From the NCBI GenBank assembly GCA_903884065.1, contig CAISDL010000060.1, positions 1 through 40,457 on the forward strand: a stretch of 40,457 nt of DNA, read 5' to 3'. The notes under the pieces were generated by a model. It was not told the origin of the DNA and did no database searches. It was given only the letters and a program-made list of their open reading frames with translations. Positions within the stretch are counted from its first letter, which is position 1. Every line of letters starts with the position of its first letter. The translations under genes and the position numbers were made by a program. This document shows positions 1 through 7,128 of this stretch, in pieces. Source of the stretch: an uncultured Actinomycetes bacterium. GTDB taxonomy: Bacteria > Actinomycetota > Actinomycetes > Mycobacteriales > Mycobacteriaceae.

Positions 1-1
1 C

Positions 2-691
2 AACCGCGAGAACCTCGAGCAGCACGCCGAGTTCCTCGAGCAGCTGACCCCGGAGGAGCAGAACTACTACCGGGAGTGGTTCAAGACCATCCCGCTGTGG
101 CTGGACCTCGGCGGGGTCCGGGTGGTGCACGCGTGCTGGCACGAGCCTTCGATGCGCGTCATCGAGAACGAACTCGGATCGAACCGCTTCACCAGCACCG
201 AGCAACTGGTCTGCGCGGCAACCCCGGGAACCGACCTCTATGAGGCGATCGGCGTCCTGCTGTGGGGGCCCGCGATCGACCTGTCCGCCCACGACCAGCC
301 GCCCTATCGCGATGACGACGGGCGCATGCGTTACGACGCGCGGGTCCGTTGGTGGCTTCAGAACGCGACGACGCTGCGCGACCTCGCGGTCGTCGACGGA
401 TACACCACCGAGGACGGTCTGCCGTATCCGCTCCCGCCGGACAAGCCAGTCGCTGTCCAGGAACTGTCATACGTGTACACCTCGGAAGTGCCGGTGCTGT
501 ACGGCCACTACTGGCGCAGGGACAACCCGGAACAGTTGCTGGACTGGACCGAACGCACCGCCTGCGTGGATTTCAGCGCGGTCAGCGGTGGGACCCTGGT
601 CGCCTACCGGTGGAGCGGGGAGCCCGCCATCCATCCGGGGAATTACGTGCCCCATGGAGCCGATGCGGTGTTCCGCGATCCGGCCGACTGA
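2..691 (+). CDS. Metallophosphoesterase, C-terminal part (5' end outside window)
   Basis: The reading frame is open from the first bases of the window, so the N-terminus with the first metal-binding motifs (usually GDxHG and GDxxDRG) lies outside. The visible part carries RVVHACWHEP, a typical metal-ligand His segment of calcineurin-like phosphoesterases, then YGHYWR near the C-terminus and a closing CVDFSAVSGGTLVAYRW strand that corresponds to the family's C-(I/V)-D-x-(G/S)-A block. The fold and the end motif resemble PrpE/Ap4A-hydrolase-like phosphoesterases, which cleave phosphate monoesters or dinucleoside polyphosphates; the real substrate cannot be read from this fragment. It is followed 71 nt downstream by a same-strand SIR2-like gene, so the two could be cotranscribed, but the link is not proven. 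Confidence 0.8.
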   Translation, partial: NRENLEQHAEFLEQLTPEEQNYYREWFKTIPLWLDLGGVRVVHACWHEPSMRVIENELGSNRFTSTEQLVCAATPGTDLYEAIGVLLWGPAIDLSAHDQPPYRDDDGRMRYDARVRWWLQNATTLRDLAVVDGYTTEDGLPYPLPPDKPVAVQELSYVYTSEVPVLYGHYWRRDNPEQLLDWTERTACVDFSAVSGGTLVAYRWSGEPAIHPGNYVPHGADAVFRDPAD

Positions 692-762
692 ACCATCCGA
701 CTGGCGGTAGCATCGGTCGTCTCAAGCCTGTCGATGCACAACCAAATGAAAGTGATGTCGTT

Positions 763-1902
763 ATGGATGCGGCCGAAGCGTTTCGCAAATTGATCCTCAG
801 CCGTTCCGGCCAGGACGCGGCCACCAGGGAATTGACGAACGTCACTTTCTTCATGGGAGCCGGCTTCTCCAAAACCTGGGATCAGACGTCGCCGACCGGG
901 TACGACTTGTTCACTTTTCCCAAGGAATTCATTGCCGACATCGCGACCGCGATAGAAATCGACGAACTTCTGACGCAACCCGGTTATCCAACCGTCGAGG
1001 ACACCGCGCCGACCAAGTTCAAAGAACTCCTGTACAACCTGAACATGCAGCTCAAGTACCCCGGAATCCGGACACGGTACATGGATGAGAACAGCATCCG
1101 GTATGCGATCGACGAGATCAAGGCGATCGTGCAGAAACGCTTCGAAACCATATCTTCGCTCAACTACTACGACGAGGCACTGGAGCGGTTCCCGGTGAAC
1201 AAGCCGACCGAGAACCAAACGGGAATTCTGCAATTCTTCCAGTGGCTGAGCGAGCGGAAGATAAACGACGACGGTGCCGCCCGCGGTATTCATGTCGACT
1301 TCCTGTCGACGAATTACGATTATGTCATCGAGACAATTCTGGACAACACCGGCGACCGAAACGCCGTGCGAAATACTTATCGCGGCGTCTCGCCGCGACT
1401 CGTCGGCGGAAAGCGCAATTCGAACGTCATCCAGGACTCTTGGTCGGTGATGTCGCTACTCAAGATCAACGGCGGATTCGAAATCATACCGTCAGGCAAC
1501 GAGTACGAATTCGACTACCGGCAGCGTTCCTTCGATGACATCCGGATGCGGGCTCCGGAGATCATGATGCCGTCGAAGGAGCAGGACTACTCCAACCCCT
1601 ACTTCACATCGATCTTCCCCAAGGCTGTCCGACTTCTACAGGAGAGCGAGATCCTCGTCCTCGTCGGATACAGCCTGTCGGAGGAAGATGCGCTGCTGCG
1701 GTTCATGATTCACCAGTTCGCCGAAGACCTTCGCGACGTCCAGGGCAAGTACATCTTCTACATCGACTACACCGATGACGACGTTCTGAACGAGCGACTG
1801 CAGGGATGCTTCCGTTACATGAACCGCATGGACGTCAACAACGTCTTCACCTACTCGGGCGGCTTCATGAACTGGATCGCCGACATCGTCAAGGACGGCT
1901 GA
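763..1902 (+). CDS. SIR2-like domain protein, candidate NAD-directed defence protein
   Basis: A 379-residue protein starting at the ATG that opens MDAAEAF; the frame is open further upstream but that sequence overlaps the previous gene and is not protein-like. Residues 27-36 ([10 protein letters not shown]) form the GAG-x-S nucleotide-binding loop, residues 182-186 (STNYD) are the conserved TNYD motif, and residues 298-310 ([13 protein letters not shown]) are the typical C-terminal GYS-x-x-x-D strand. Together these identify a SIR2_2-like fold. SIR2 domains in prokaryotic immunity (ThsA, DSR, SIR2-APAZ) hydrolyse NAD+. The usual K-x-HG motif reads KING here, with Asn236 where the catalytic His normally sits. 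No transmembrane segment and no obvious second domain are seen. Codon use is visibly more A/T-ending than in neighbouring genes, consistent with recent acquisition. An NADase role is inference and may be lost or altered by the His-to-Asn change. Confidence 0.8.
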   Translation: MDAAEAFRKLILSRSGQDAATRELTNVTFFMGAGFSKTWDQTSPTGYDLFTFPKEFIADIATAIEIDELLTQPGYPTVEDTAPTKFKELLYNLNMQLKYPGIRTRYMDENSIRYAIDEIKAIVQKRFETISSLNYYDEALERFPVNKPTENQTGILQFFQWLSERKINDDGAARGIHVDFLSTNYDYVIETILDNTGDRNAVRNTYRGVSPRLVGGKRNSNVIQDSWSVMSLLKINGGFEIIPSGNEYEFDYRQRSFDDIRMRAPEIMMPSKEQDYSNPYFTSIFPKAVRLLQESEILVLVGYSLSEEDALLRFMIHQFAEDLRDVQGKYIFYIDYTDDDVLNERLQGCFRYMNRMDVNNVFTYSGGFMNWIADIVKDG

Positions 1903-1931
1903 TCCGGCGAAAGACGCTGGGCGCCAAGGAC

Positions 1932-2086
1932 GCCCGCCGTGACCGGGATGTCCTCGACACCCTCCATCAACTCGATGAGCCACTGTTCAGAGCCCGGGCG
2001 GACCGGCGCGAAGCCGACACCGCAGTTACCGGAGATCACCGTCGTCACCCCGTGATTGGCGGATGGCTCCAGCACGTCGGTGGTCG
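1932..2086 (-). pseudogene. Remnant of N-acyl-D-amino-acid deacylase (amidohydrolase)
   Basis: On the minus strand about 50 codons read [19 protein letters not shown], then [11 protein letters not shown], then [13 protein letters not shown]. This is a very characteristic internal segment of the N-acyl-D-amino-acid (aspartate/glutamate) deacylase family, including the Cys of GNCG that binds metal in D-aminoacylase. The intact enzyme is about 500-580 residues; here both the N-terminal HxH metal site and the rest of the barrel are missing. After the VEDIP segment the frame diverges into unrelated sequence that runs into the 3' end of the SIR2-like gene. I read this as a deletion remnant left when the neighbouring accessory genes arrived. 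It has no function as a protein. Confidence 0.75.
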
Positions 2087-2316
2087 TCCGGCCTAACCGT
2101 CGCTCTTTCGGCGGAACCAGTTCCGTTTCGGCGCGGCGGCCACCGCATCAGCGGCGTGACCGTCGCACCACTGGCCGGCGGGCACGGTTCGCTTCACCGC
2201 GTCGACGTGGCTCCCGCAACCAGCCCATGTGGTTTTTCCACAGACACGGCACTTCGCGGCACGGCACATGTGGGTCTCCTCAACAGTCCATATCGGCGTA
2301 TGTCAGTACCCGATAC

Positions 2317-2334
2317 TATACCCCCTATGGTATA
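2317..2334. promoter_or_regulatory. CsoR-family-like operator palindrome upstream of mmpS-mmpL
   Basis: TATACC-CCCTAT-GGTATA has perfect 6-bp arms around a 6-bp centre and sits 123 bp before the mmpS start. The core ATACCCCCTATGGTAT resembles the operators recognised by CsoR/RcnR/CstR-family metal or persulfide repressors, as I recall them (ATACCC...GGGTAT type). No such repressor gene is in the window. A MarR- or TetR-type operator is an alternative. Confidence 0.4.
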
Positions 2335-2456
2335 CAGATGAGAATACGCAGAGCCAAACAGATGAGAGCTGCGGACGATCGCGCCGGCCGAGAACGTCGG
2401 TCGCGATCGCTGGTTCCCCAGCAGCGCAATGGCTTTCGTTCGGAAGGAAGACGACG

Positions 2457-2906
2457 TTGAAACCCCTGGCAGCGATCCCGCGCCTACTCAAGCGGTACTG
2501 GGTGCTCACGATGGTCCTGGTGGCGCTGTTCACCGCAGCGGCGGTGGTGAGCCGGCTGCGGAGTTTCTTCGATTCCGACAAGCCCTACATCGCGGCATCC
2601 GAGCCGGGCGATGTGATCCGGCCGATCAACACCAAGACGGTCACCTACGAGATCGTCGGGCCGCAGGACGCGTCGGGCCGGGTGAGCTACCTGGATGTCA
2701 ACGGAAAGACGATCGAGGCGAGTTTCACCTCGCTGCCCTGGTCGGTGACGGTGAGCACCACCGACCCCGGGGTGCTGGCCAACGTCGTCGCCCAGGGTGA
2801 CACCGCCGCGCTGGGTTGCCGGATCCTGGTCAATGACAGGCTGGTTGCCGAGGATCAGGCCGAGGGCCGCGACGCCCAGGCGTTCTGTCTGGACAAAGCC
2901 GCATGA
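2457..2906 (+). CDS. mmpS: MmpS family membrane-anchored accessory protein
   Basis: A 149-residue protein. I choose the TTG start at 2457 because GGAAGGAAG lies 6 nt upstream and because a transmembrane segment (about residues 11-30, YWVLTMVLVALFTAAAVVSR) then falls at the N-terminus, as in all MmpS proteins. An upstream GTG would place the promoter and operator inside the coding region. The periplasmic part carries TVTYEIVGP, a VSYLDVNG strand and the LPWSVTV segment typical of the family, and two Cys (LGCRILV, AFCLDK) that can form a disulfide. MmpS proteins assist their partner MmpL transporter in exporting lipids or siderophores or in drug efflux. The stop codon overlaps the mmpL start (ATGA), which implies translational coupling. 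Which MmpS subtype this is cannot be settled from sequence alone. Confidence 0.9.
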   Translation: MKPLAAIPRLLKRYWVLTMVLVALFTAAAVVSRLRSFFDSDKPYIAASEPGDVIRPINTKTVTYEIVGPQDASGRVSYLDVNGKTIEASFTSLPWSVTVSTTDPGVLANVVAQGDTAALGCRILVNDRLVAEDQAEGRDAQAFCLDKAA

Positions 2907-5900
2907 GCGCCCACGACGTGGAGTCGGGCACCGACACCCGGAGCTCCTTTCACCGCACCATCCGTGCTCTTGCGGTTCCGATCATCCTGATCTGGGTGGT
3001 CTACACCGCCGCGGTGAATCTGCTTGTCCCCCAGGTGGAGAAGGTCGGCATGGCCAACGCCGTGTCGATGTCGCCGCAGGACGCACCGGCGGTGATCGCC
3101 GCCAAACGCATGGGTGCGAAGTTCGGAGAGTCCACCTCCGACAGCATCGCCATGGTCGTGCTCGTGGGTGACGAGCCGCTGGGCGAGGATGCGCACCGCT
3201 ACTACGACACCCTGGTGAACAAGTTCGAGGCCGACTCCGAGCACGTGGAGCACGTCGCGAACTTCTGGGGCGACATGATCACCGCCGCCGGCGTGCAGAG
3301 CAGCGACGGCAAGGCCGCCTACGTCCAGCTGAATCTGGTCGGCGATCAGGGCAGCACCCAAGGCAATAAGTCTGTCGACGGGATTCGCGAGATCATCGCC
3401 GACACCCCGCCCCCGGCGGGTCTGCAGGCCTATGTCACCGGCCCGGCACCGCTGACCACGGACTCCCTGGAGGCCAGCGACGCCGGCATGATCAAGATGA
3501 CCGTGGTCACGATGATCGTCATCACGATCATGCTGGCCATCGTCTACCGCTCGGTCAGCACAGTGCTGCTGATTCTCGCCATCGTCGGGATCGAGATGGG
3601 TTCGGCCCGCGGCACGGTCGCGTTGGTCGGCAAGCTGGGTCTGATGGACTTCTCGACGTTCTCAGTCCCGTTGATGACGGCACTGGCGATCGCCGCGGGC
3701 ACCGACTACGCGATCTTCCTCATCGGCCGCTATCACGAAGCCCGCCAGAACGGCGAGGATCCGGAGTCGGCCTACTACAGCGCATTCCGCGGGGTTGGCC
3801 ACGTCATCCTCGGTTCCGGGCTGACCATCGCCGGCGCGATGCTGACCCTGCGGTTGACCCGGCTGTCCTACTTCAACTCCCTGGCCTACCCGTCGGCGCT
3901 GGCCCTGATCATCGTCGTCGCCGCCGCGATGACCGTCGCCCCCGCCATCCTGGTCGTGGCCAGCCGGTTCGGACTGCTCGATCCCAAACGGATGATGAAG
4001 ACCAGGGGGTGGCGCAAGGTCGGCACCGCGACGGTCCGCTGGCCCAAGCCGATCCTCGCCGCGGCGACCACCGTTGTACTGCTCGGCATCCTGGCCATGA
4101 TCGGCTACAAGACCAGCTACGACGACCGCCGCTACATCCCGGCCGACGTGCCCGCCAACGTCGGGTACACCGCCGCGGAGAAACATTTCAGCACAGCCCG
4201 GCTCAACCCCGACATCATGACCATCGAGTCCGACCACGACATGCGCAACCCGACCGACATGATCGTGCTGGACCGAATCACCAAGGCGCTGTTCCGGATC
4301 CAGGGCATCGCGATGGTCCAGGGCATCACCCGGCCCCTGGGCTCACCGATCGCCCACAGTTCGATCCCGTATCAGATCAGCATGTCCTCGGTCCCGATCA
4401 CCCAGAACCTGCAGTTCCTCAAGCAACGCGTCGGCGACATCAGTGGGATGTCCGAGGACCTCGGCGCGATGATCGCCTCGATGACGCAGATGCAGAACCT
4501 CATGACGCAGATGTCGGCGTCGATGAACGGCACCGTCGACTCCGCCAACGGGATGGTGGACTCCGCCCGCGGAATGGTCGGATCCGGACAGCGCAGCGTC
4601 GAAGACATGAACGCCATGAAGACCACGCTCGACCAGATGCGCGACAACCTGGCTGATTTCGACGACGCGGTGCGCCCGTTCCGCAACTACTTCTACTGGG
4701 AACAGCACTGCGACAACATCACCGCGTGCGACGGCATCCGGTCGGCCTTCGACGCCATGGATGGCGTCGATAAGTTCAGCGACAACATGGCGGCCCTGCA
4801 GACCGATGTCGGCGCCATGATCGGCGGCATGGACCAGATGGTCAACGGGATGGACCAGATGGTCGGCGGGATGGGCGAGATGAACACCCTGTTCCCGCAG
4901 ATGGTCGCCCAGTTCCCGCCGATCATCGCCACGGCCACCACCATGCAGGGCACCCTGCAGACCATCCACAGCAGCTTCGACGGACTCATCACCCAGATGC
5001 AGCAGATGACCGACACCGCGACCGCGATGGGTGAGGCCTTCGACGCCTCCAAGAGCGACGACTACTTTTATCTGCCCCCGGAAGTCTTCGCCAACCCCGA
5101 CTTCCAGAAGGGCCTCAAGCTGTTCCTGTCGCCGGACGGCAAAGCGGCACGGCTGATCATCACCCACGACACCAATCCCGCTTCCGAGGAGGGCATTTCG
5201 GTCGTCGGCGACGAACTCGTCGCGGCCCACGAGGCGGTCAAGGGGACGTCGCTGGCCGGGGCCGACATCTACCTGGCCGGGACTGCGGCCACCTATCGCG
5301 ACATCCAGTCCGGTGCCAAGTACGACACCATGATCGCCGCCTTTGCCGCGCTGACCCTGATCTTCATCGTGATGCTCATCATCACCCGTGCGCTGGTCGC
5401 CTCGATCGTGATCGTCGGCACGGTGGTGATCTCCCTCGGCGCCGCATTCGGCATCTCGGTGTTCATCTTCGAACGAATCGTCGGGATCGAACTGAACTGG
5501 ATCGTTCTCGCCTTCGCGGTGATCATCCTCATGGCCGTCGGCAGCGATTACAACCTGCTGCTGGTGTCCCGGTTCAAGGAGGAGATCGGCGCCGGCATCA
5601 ACACCGGCATCATCCGATCCATGGGCAGCACCGGAACCGTCGTGACCGCAGCAGGATTGGTGTTCGCGTTCACCATGGGTTCCATGATCTCCGGCGACCT
5701 GCTCAACGTGGGCCAGGGCGGCATGACCATCGGCATCGGCCTACTGCTGGACACCTTGATCGTGCGATCGCTGATGACGCCGTCGATCGCGGCCATTCTC
5801 GGTCCATGGTTCTGGTGGCCGTTGAAGGTGCGCGCACGTCCCTCCTACTCCGAGCGCATGCATCATGTGACCAGGCGCAACGCCGTGTTCGAGGACATCT

Positions 5901-5977
5901 TCAATCCGGAACCGCACCGCCATGACGACGGGGACGCCGCACCGGAGGATGACCGGGTGCCTGTCGGCGCGACCTGA
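2903..5977 (+). CDS. mmpL: MmpL family RND transporter
   Basis: A 1024-residue RND-superfamily transporter of the length expected for MmpL4/MmpL5-type proteins. TM1 (about residues 24-45) is followed by a first periplasmic domain, then a TM2-6 bundle with the proton-relay motif GTDYAIFL (Asp268-Tyr269). A second periplasmic domain follows, and then the second TM bundle with GSDYNLLL (Asp882-Tyr883). The second periplasmic domain contains a long Met/Gln-rich helical stretch (about residues 510-580 and 630-720, with repeats such as MDQMVNGMDQMVGGM) that probably forms the coiled-coil hairpin seen in this MmpL subgroup. It uses the proton-motive force to export a lipid, siderophore or drug; the substrate is not evident. 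It is cotranscribed with mmpS, and its 3' end converges on dprA with a 17-nt gap. Confidence 0.92.
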   Translation: MSAHDVESGTDTRSSFHRTIRALAVPIILIWVVYTAAVNLLVPQVEKVGMANAVSMSPQDAPAVIAAKRMGAKFGESTSDSIAMVVLVGDEPLGEDAHRYYDTLVNKFEADSEHVEHVANFWGDMITAAGVQSSDGKAAYVQLNLVGDQGSTQGNKSVDGIREIIADTPPPAGLQAYVTGPAPLTTDSLEASDAGMIKMTVVTMIVITIMLAIVYRSVSTVLLILAIVGIEMGSARGTVALVGKLGLMDFSTFSVPLMTALAIAAGTDYAIFLIGRYHEARQNGEDPESAYYSAFRGVGHVILGSGLTIAGAMLTLRLTRLSYFNSLAYPSALALIIVVAAAMTVAPAILVVASRFGLLDPKRMMKTRGWRKVGTATVRWPKPILAAATTVVLLGILAMIGYKTSYDDRRYIPADVPANVGYTAAEKHFSTARLNPDIMTIESDHDMRNPTDMIVLDRITKALFRIQGIAMVQGITRPLGSPIAHSSIPYQISMSSVPITQNLQFLKQRVGDISGMSEDLGAMIASMTQMQNLMTQMSASMNGTVDSANGMVDSARGMVGSGQRSVEDMNAMKTTLDQMRDNLADFDDAVRPFRNYFYWEQHCDNITACDGIRSAFDAMDGVDKFSDNMAALQTDVGAMIGGMDQMVNGMDQMVGGMGEMNTLFPQMVAQFPPIIATATTMQGTLQTIHSSFDGLITQMQQMTDTATAMGEAFDASKSDDYFYLPPEVFANPDFQKGLKLFLSPDGKAARLIITHDTNPASEEGISVVGDELVAAHEAVKGTSLAGADIYLAGTAATYRDIQSGAKYDTMIAAFAALTLIFIVMLIITRALVASIVIVGTVVISLGAAFGISVFIFERIVGIELNWIVLAFAVIILMAVGSDYNLLLVSRFKEEIGAGINTGIIRSMGSTGTVVTAAGLVFAFTMGSMISGDLLNVGQGGMTIGIGLLLDTLIVRSLMTPSIAAILGPWFWWPLKVRARPSYSERMHHVTRRNAVFEDIFNPEPHRHDDGDAAPEDDRVPVGAT

Positions 5978-5994
5978 CCGGCGCGGGTCTACTG

Positions 5995-7128
5995 CTACGC
6001 GGATCTGCGGCAAATCCGCCACTTCCCGTCCTGATGCTGCACGAGGCCGGCGATCTCCAGCATGGCCAACGGGCCCAGCACGCCGGCCGCGGGTAGGCCC
6101 GCAGAGACGGCGATTTGGTCAGGGGTCCTGGCGGCACGGGCCGGTAGTGCCTCGTAGACGACCCGTTCGGTGTCGGTGAGAGCATCGAGGGGGTCGGCGG
6201 GGCGCGGTAGTTCGTCCGCGAATTCACCTGAGCGGCCGATGATCTCGCGAACATCATCGGCCCGGGTGATCAGCTCCGCGCCAGCCTGAAGCAGAGCATG
6301 GCAGCCCGTCGAGGCCGCGGAGGTCACCGGTCCCGGCACGGCGCAGACCACACGACCCAGCGCCCGCGCCCAAGCGGCGGTGCTTGCCGCGCCGCTCCGG
6401 ATACCCGCCTCGACCACCACCGTCGCACCCGACAGTGCGGCGACAAGTCGGTTGCGGGTGAGGAAGCGGTGTCGCGCCGGTCGCACACCGGGCGGGTACT
6501 CGCTGACCAGCAGTCCGTTTCGGCTGATGCGATGCAGCAGTGCCGAATGGCCGGCGGGGTAGAGCACATCCACTCCCCCGGCCAGAACCGCCACCGTCAG
6601 TCCGTCGACCGCCAGGGCCGCCCGGTGGACGGCGCCATCGATGCCGTACGCGCCGCCGGACACGATCGTCACGTCGTTCTCGGCAAGGCCCGCCGACAGA
6701 TCCGCCGCGACGTGCTCGCCGTAGGCGGTGCAGGCGCGGGTCCCGACGATCGCCGCGGCACGCTCGCTGACCTCGTCGAGTCGCAGTGGGCCGACCACCC
6801 AGAGCGCCATCGGAGCACGGCCCTGCGGCCTGTCGCGCACGGGCGCCCCGGCGAATGCCGTGAACGCCAGCACGGGCCATTCGTCGTCGTCCGGGGTGAT
6901 GAGGCGCCCGCCGCGCCCGCTGAGCGCCTCCAGATCCTCTGCAGCGCAATCGATGTCGCGTCGCGCCCCGGTGTAACGCTGCACCGACGGCTCGACGGCG
7001 CCGCGGCGGACCCGCTCGGCGGCTTCGATCGGCCCCACCCGGCCGGCCAGCTCCGCCAAGGCGGCACACGGCGCCTCCGCGACCCGGGACAGGTAGGCCC
7101 AGGCGCGCAATCGCTGTTCGTCGCTCAT
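5995..7128 (-). CDS. dprA: DNA-processing protein DprA
   Basis: A 377-residue DprA/Smf protein. In transformable bacteria DprA protects incoming single-stranded DNA and loads RecA onto it. The extended Rossmann fold is marked by AAIVGTR (residues 125-131), SGGAYGID (157-164) and VLAGGVDVLYP (181-191). A C-terminal winged-helix DprA domain (about residues 320-375, with DQIAVSAGLPAAGVL) is present, as is an N-terminal helical extension. The ATG overlaps the comM stop by 4 nt, so comM and dprA are translationally coupled. Mycobacteria are not known to be naturally competent through this route, so the cellular role here is open. Confidence 0.95.
   Translation of the reverse strand: MSDEQRLRAWAYLSRVAEAPCAALAELAGRVGPIEAAERVRRGAVEPSVQRYTGARRDIDCAAEDLEALSGRGGRLITPDDDEWPVLAFTAFAGAPVRDRPQGRAPMALWVVGPLRLDEVSERAAAIVGTRACTAYGEHVAADLSAGLAENDVTIVSGGAYGIDGAVHRAALAVDGLTVAVLAGGVDVLYPAGHSALLHRISRNGLLVSEYPPGVRPARHRFLTRNRLVAALSGATVVVEAGIRSGAASTAAWARALGRVVCAVPGPVTSAASTGCHALLQAGAELITRADDVREIIGRSGEFADELPRPADPLDALTDTERVVYEALPARAARTPDQIAVSAGLPAAGVLGPLAMLEIAGLVQHQDGKWRICRRSA

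Larger units (their letters stand above)
1903..2456. other. Gene-poor stretch between SIR2-like gene and mmpS
   Basis: About 550 bases with no intact gene. The first part carries the remnant of a D-amino-acid deacylase gene on the minus strand (1932-2086). A 14-bp palindrome, CGGAAC-CA-GTTCCG, lies at 2112-2125. A short TGTGG-T5-CCACA inverted repeat lies at 2228-2242. The CsoR-like palindrome at 2317-2334 and the ribosome binding site GGAAGGAAG (2442-2450) belong to mmpS. The rest shows nothing I recognise. Confidence 0.6.

Noticed and set aside
349..762. N-terminal extension of the SIR2-like protein
   Set aside because: It overlaps the phosphoesterase gene and reads as Arg/Gly/Pro-rich out-of-frame sequence; the ATG at 763 gives a normal SIR2-like protein.
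763..2086. Thoeris or SIR2-APAZ defence system
   Set aside because: No TIR-domain or Argonaute/APAZ partner is visible in the window.
2112..2125. CGGAAC-CA-GTTCCG palindrome as the mmpS operator
   Set aside because: It lies over 330 bp from the mmpS start, whereas the 2317-2334 palindrome is better placed; noted only as unexplained.
2228..2242. TGTGG-T5-CCACA hairpin as a terminator
   Set aside because: Only five base pairs, no downstream U-run, and not at the end of a recognisable gene.
2229..2456. Longer MmpS starting at an upstream GTG
   Set aside because: It would place the operator palindrome and ribosome binding site inside the coding sequence and put about 76 residues before the TM segment.
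4343..5230. Long antisense reading frame inside mmpL
   Set aside because: It lies opposite a strongly supported RND transporter; the His/Asp/Val-rich product is the usual shadow of a high-GC gene.
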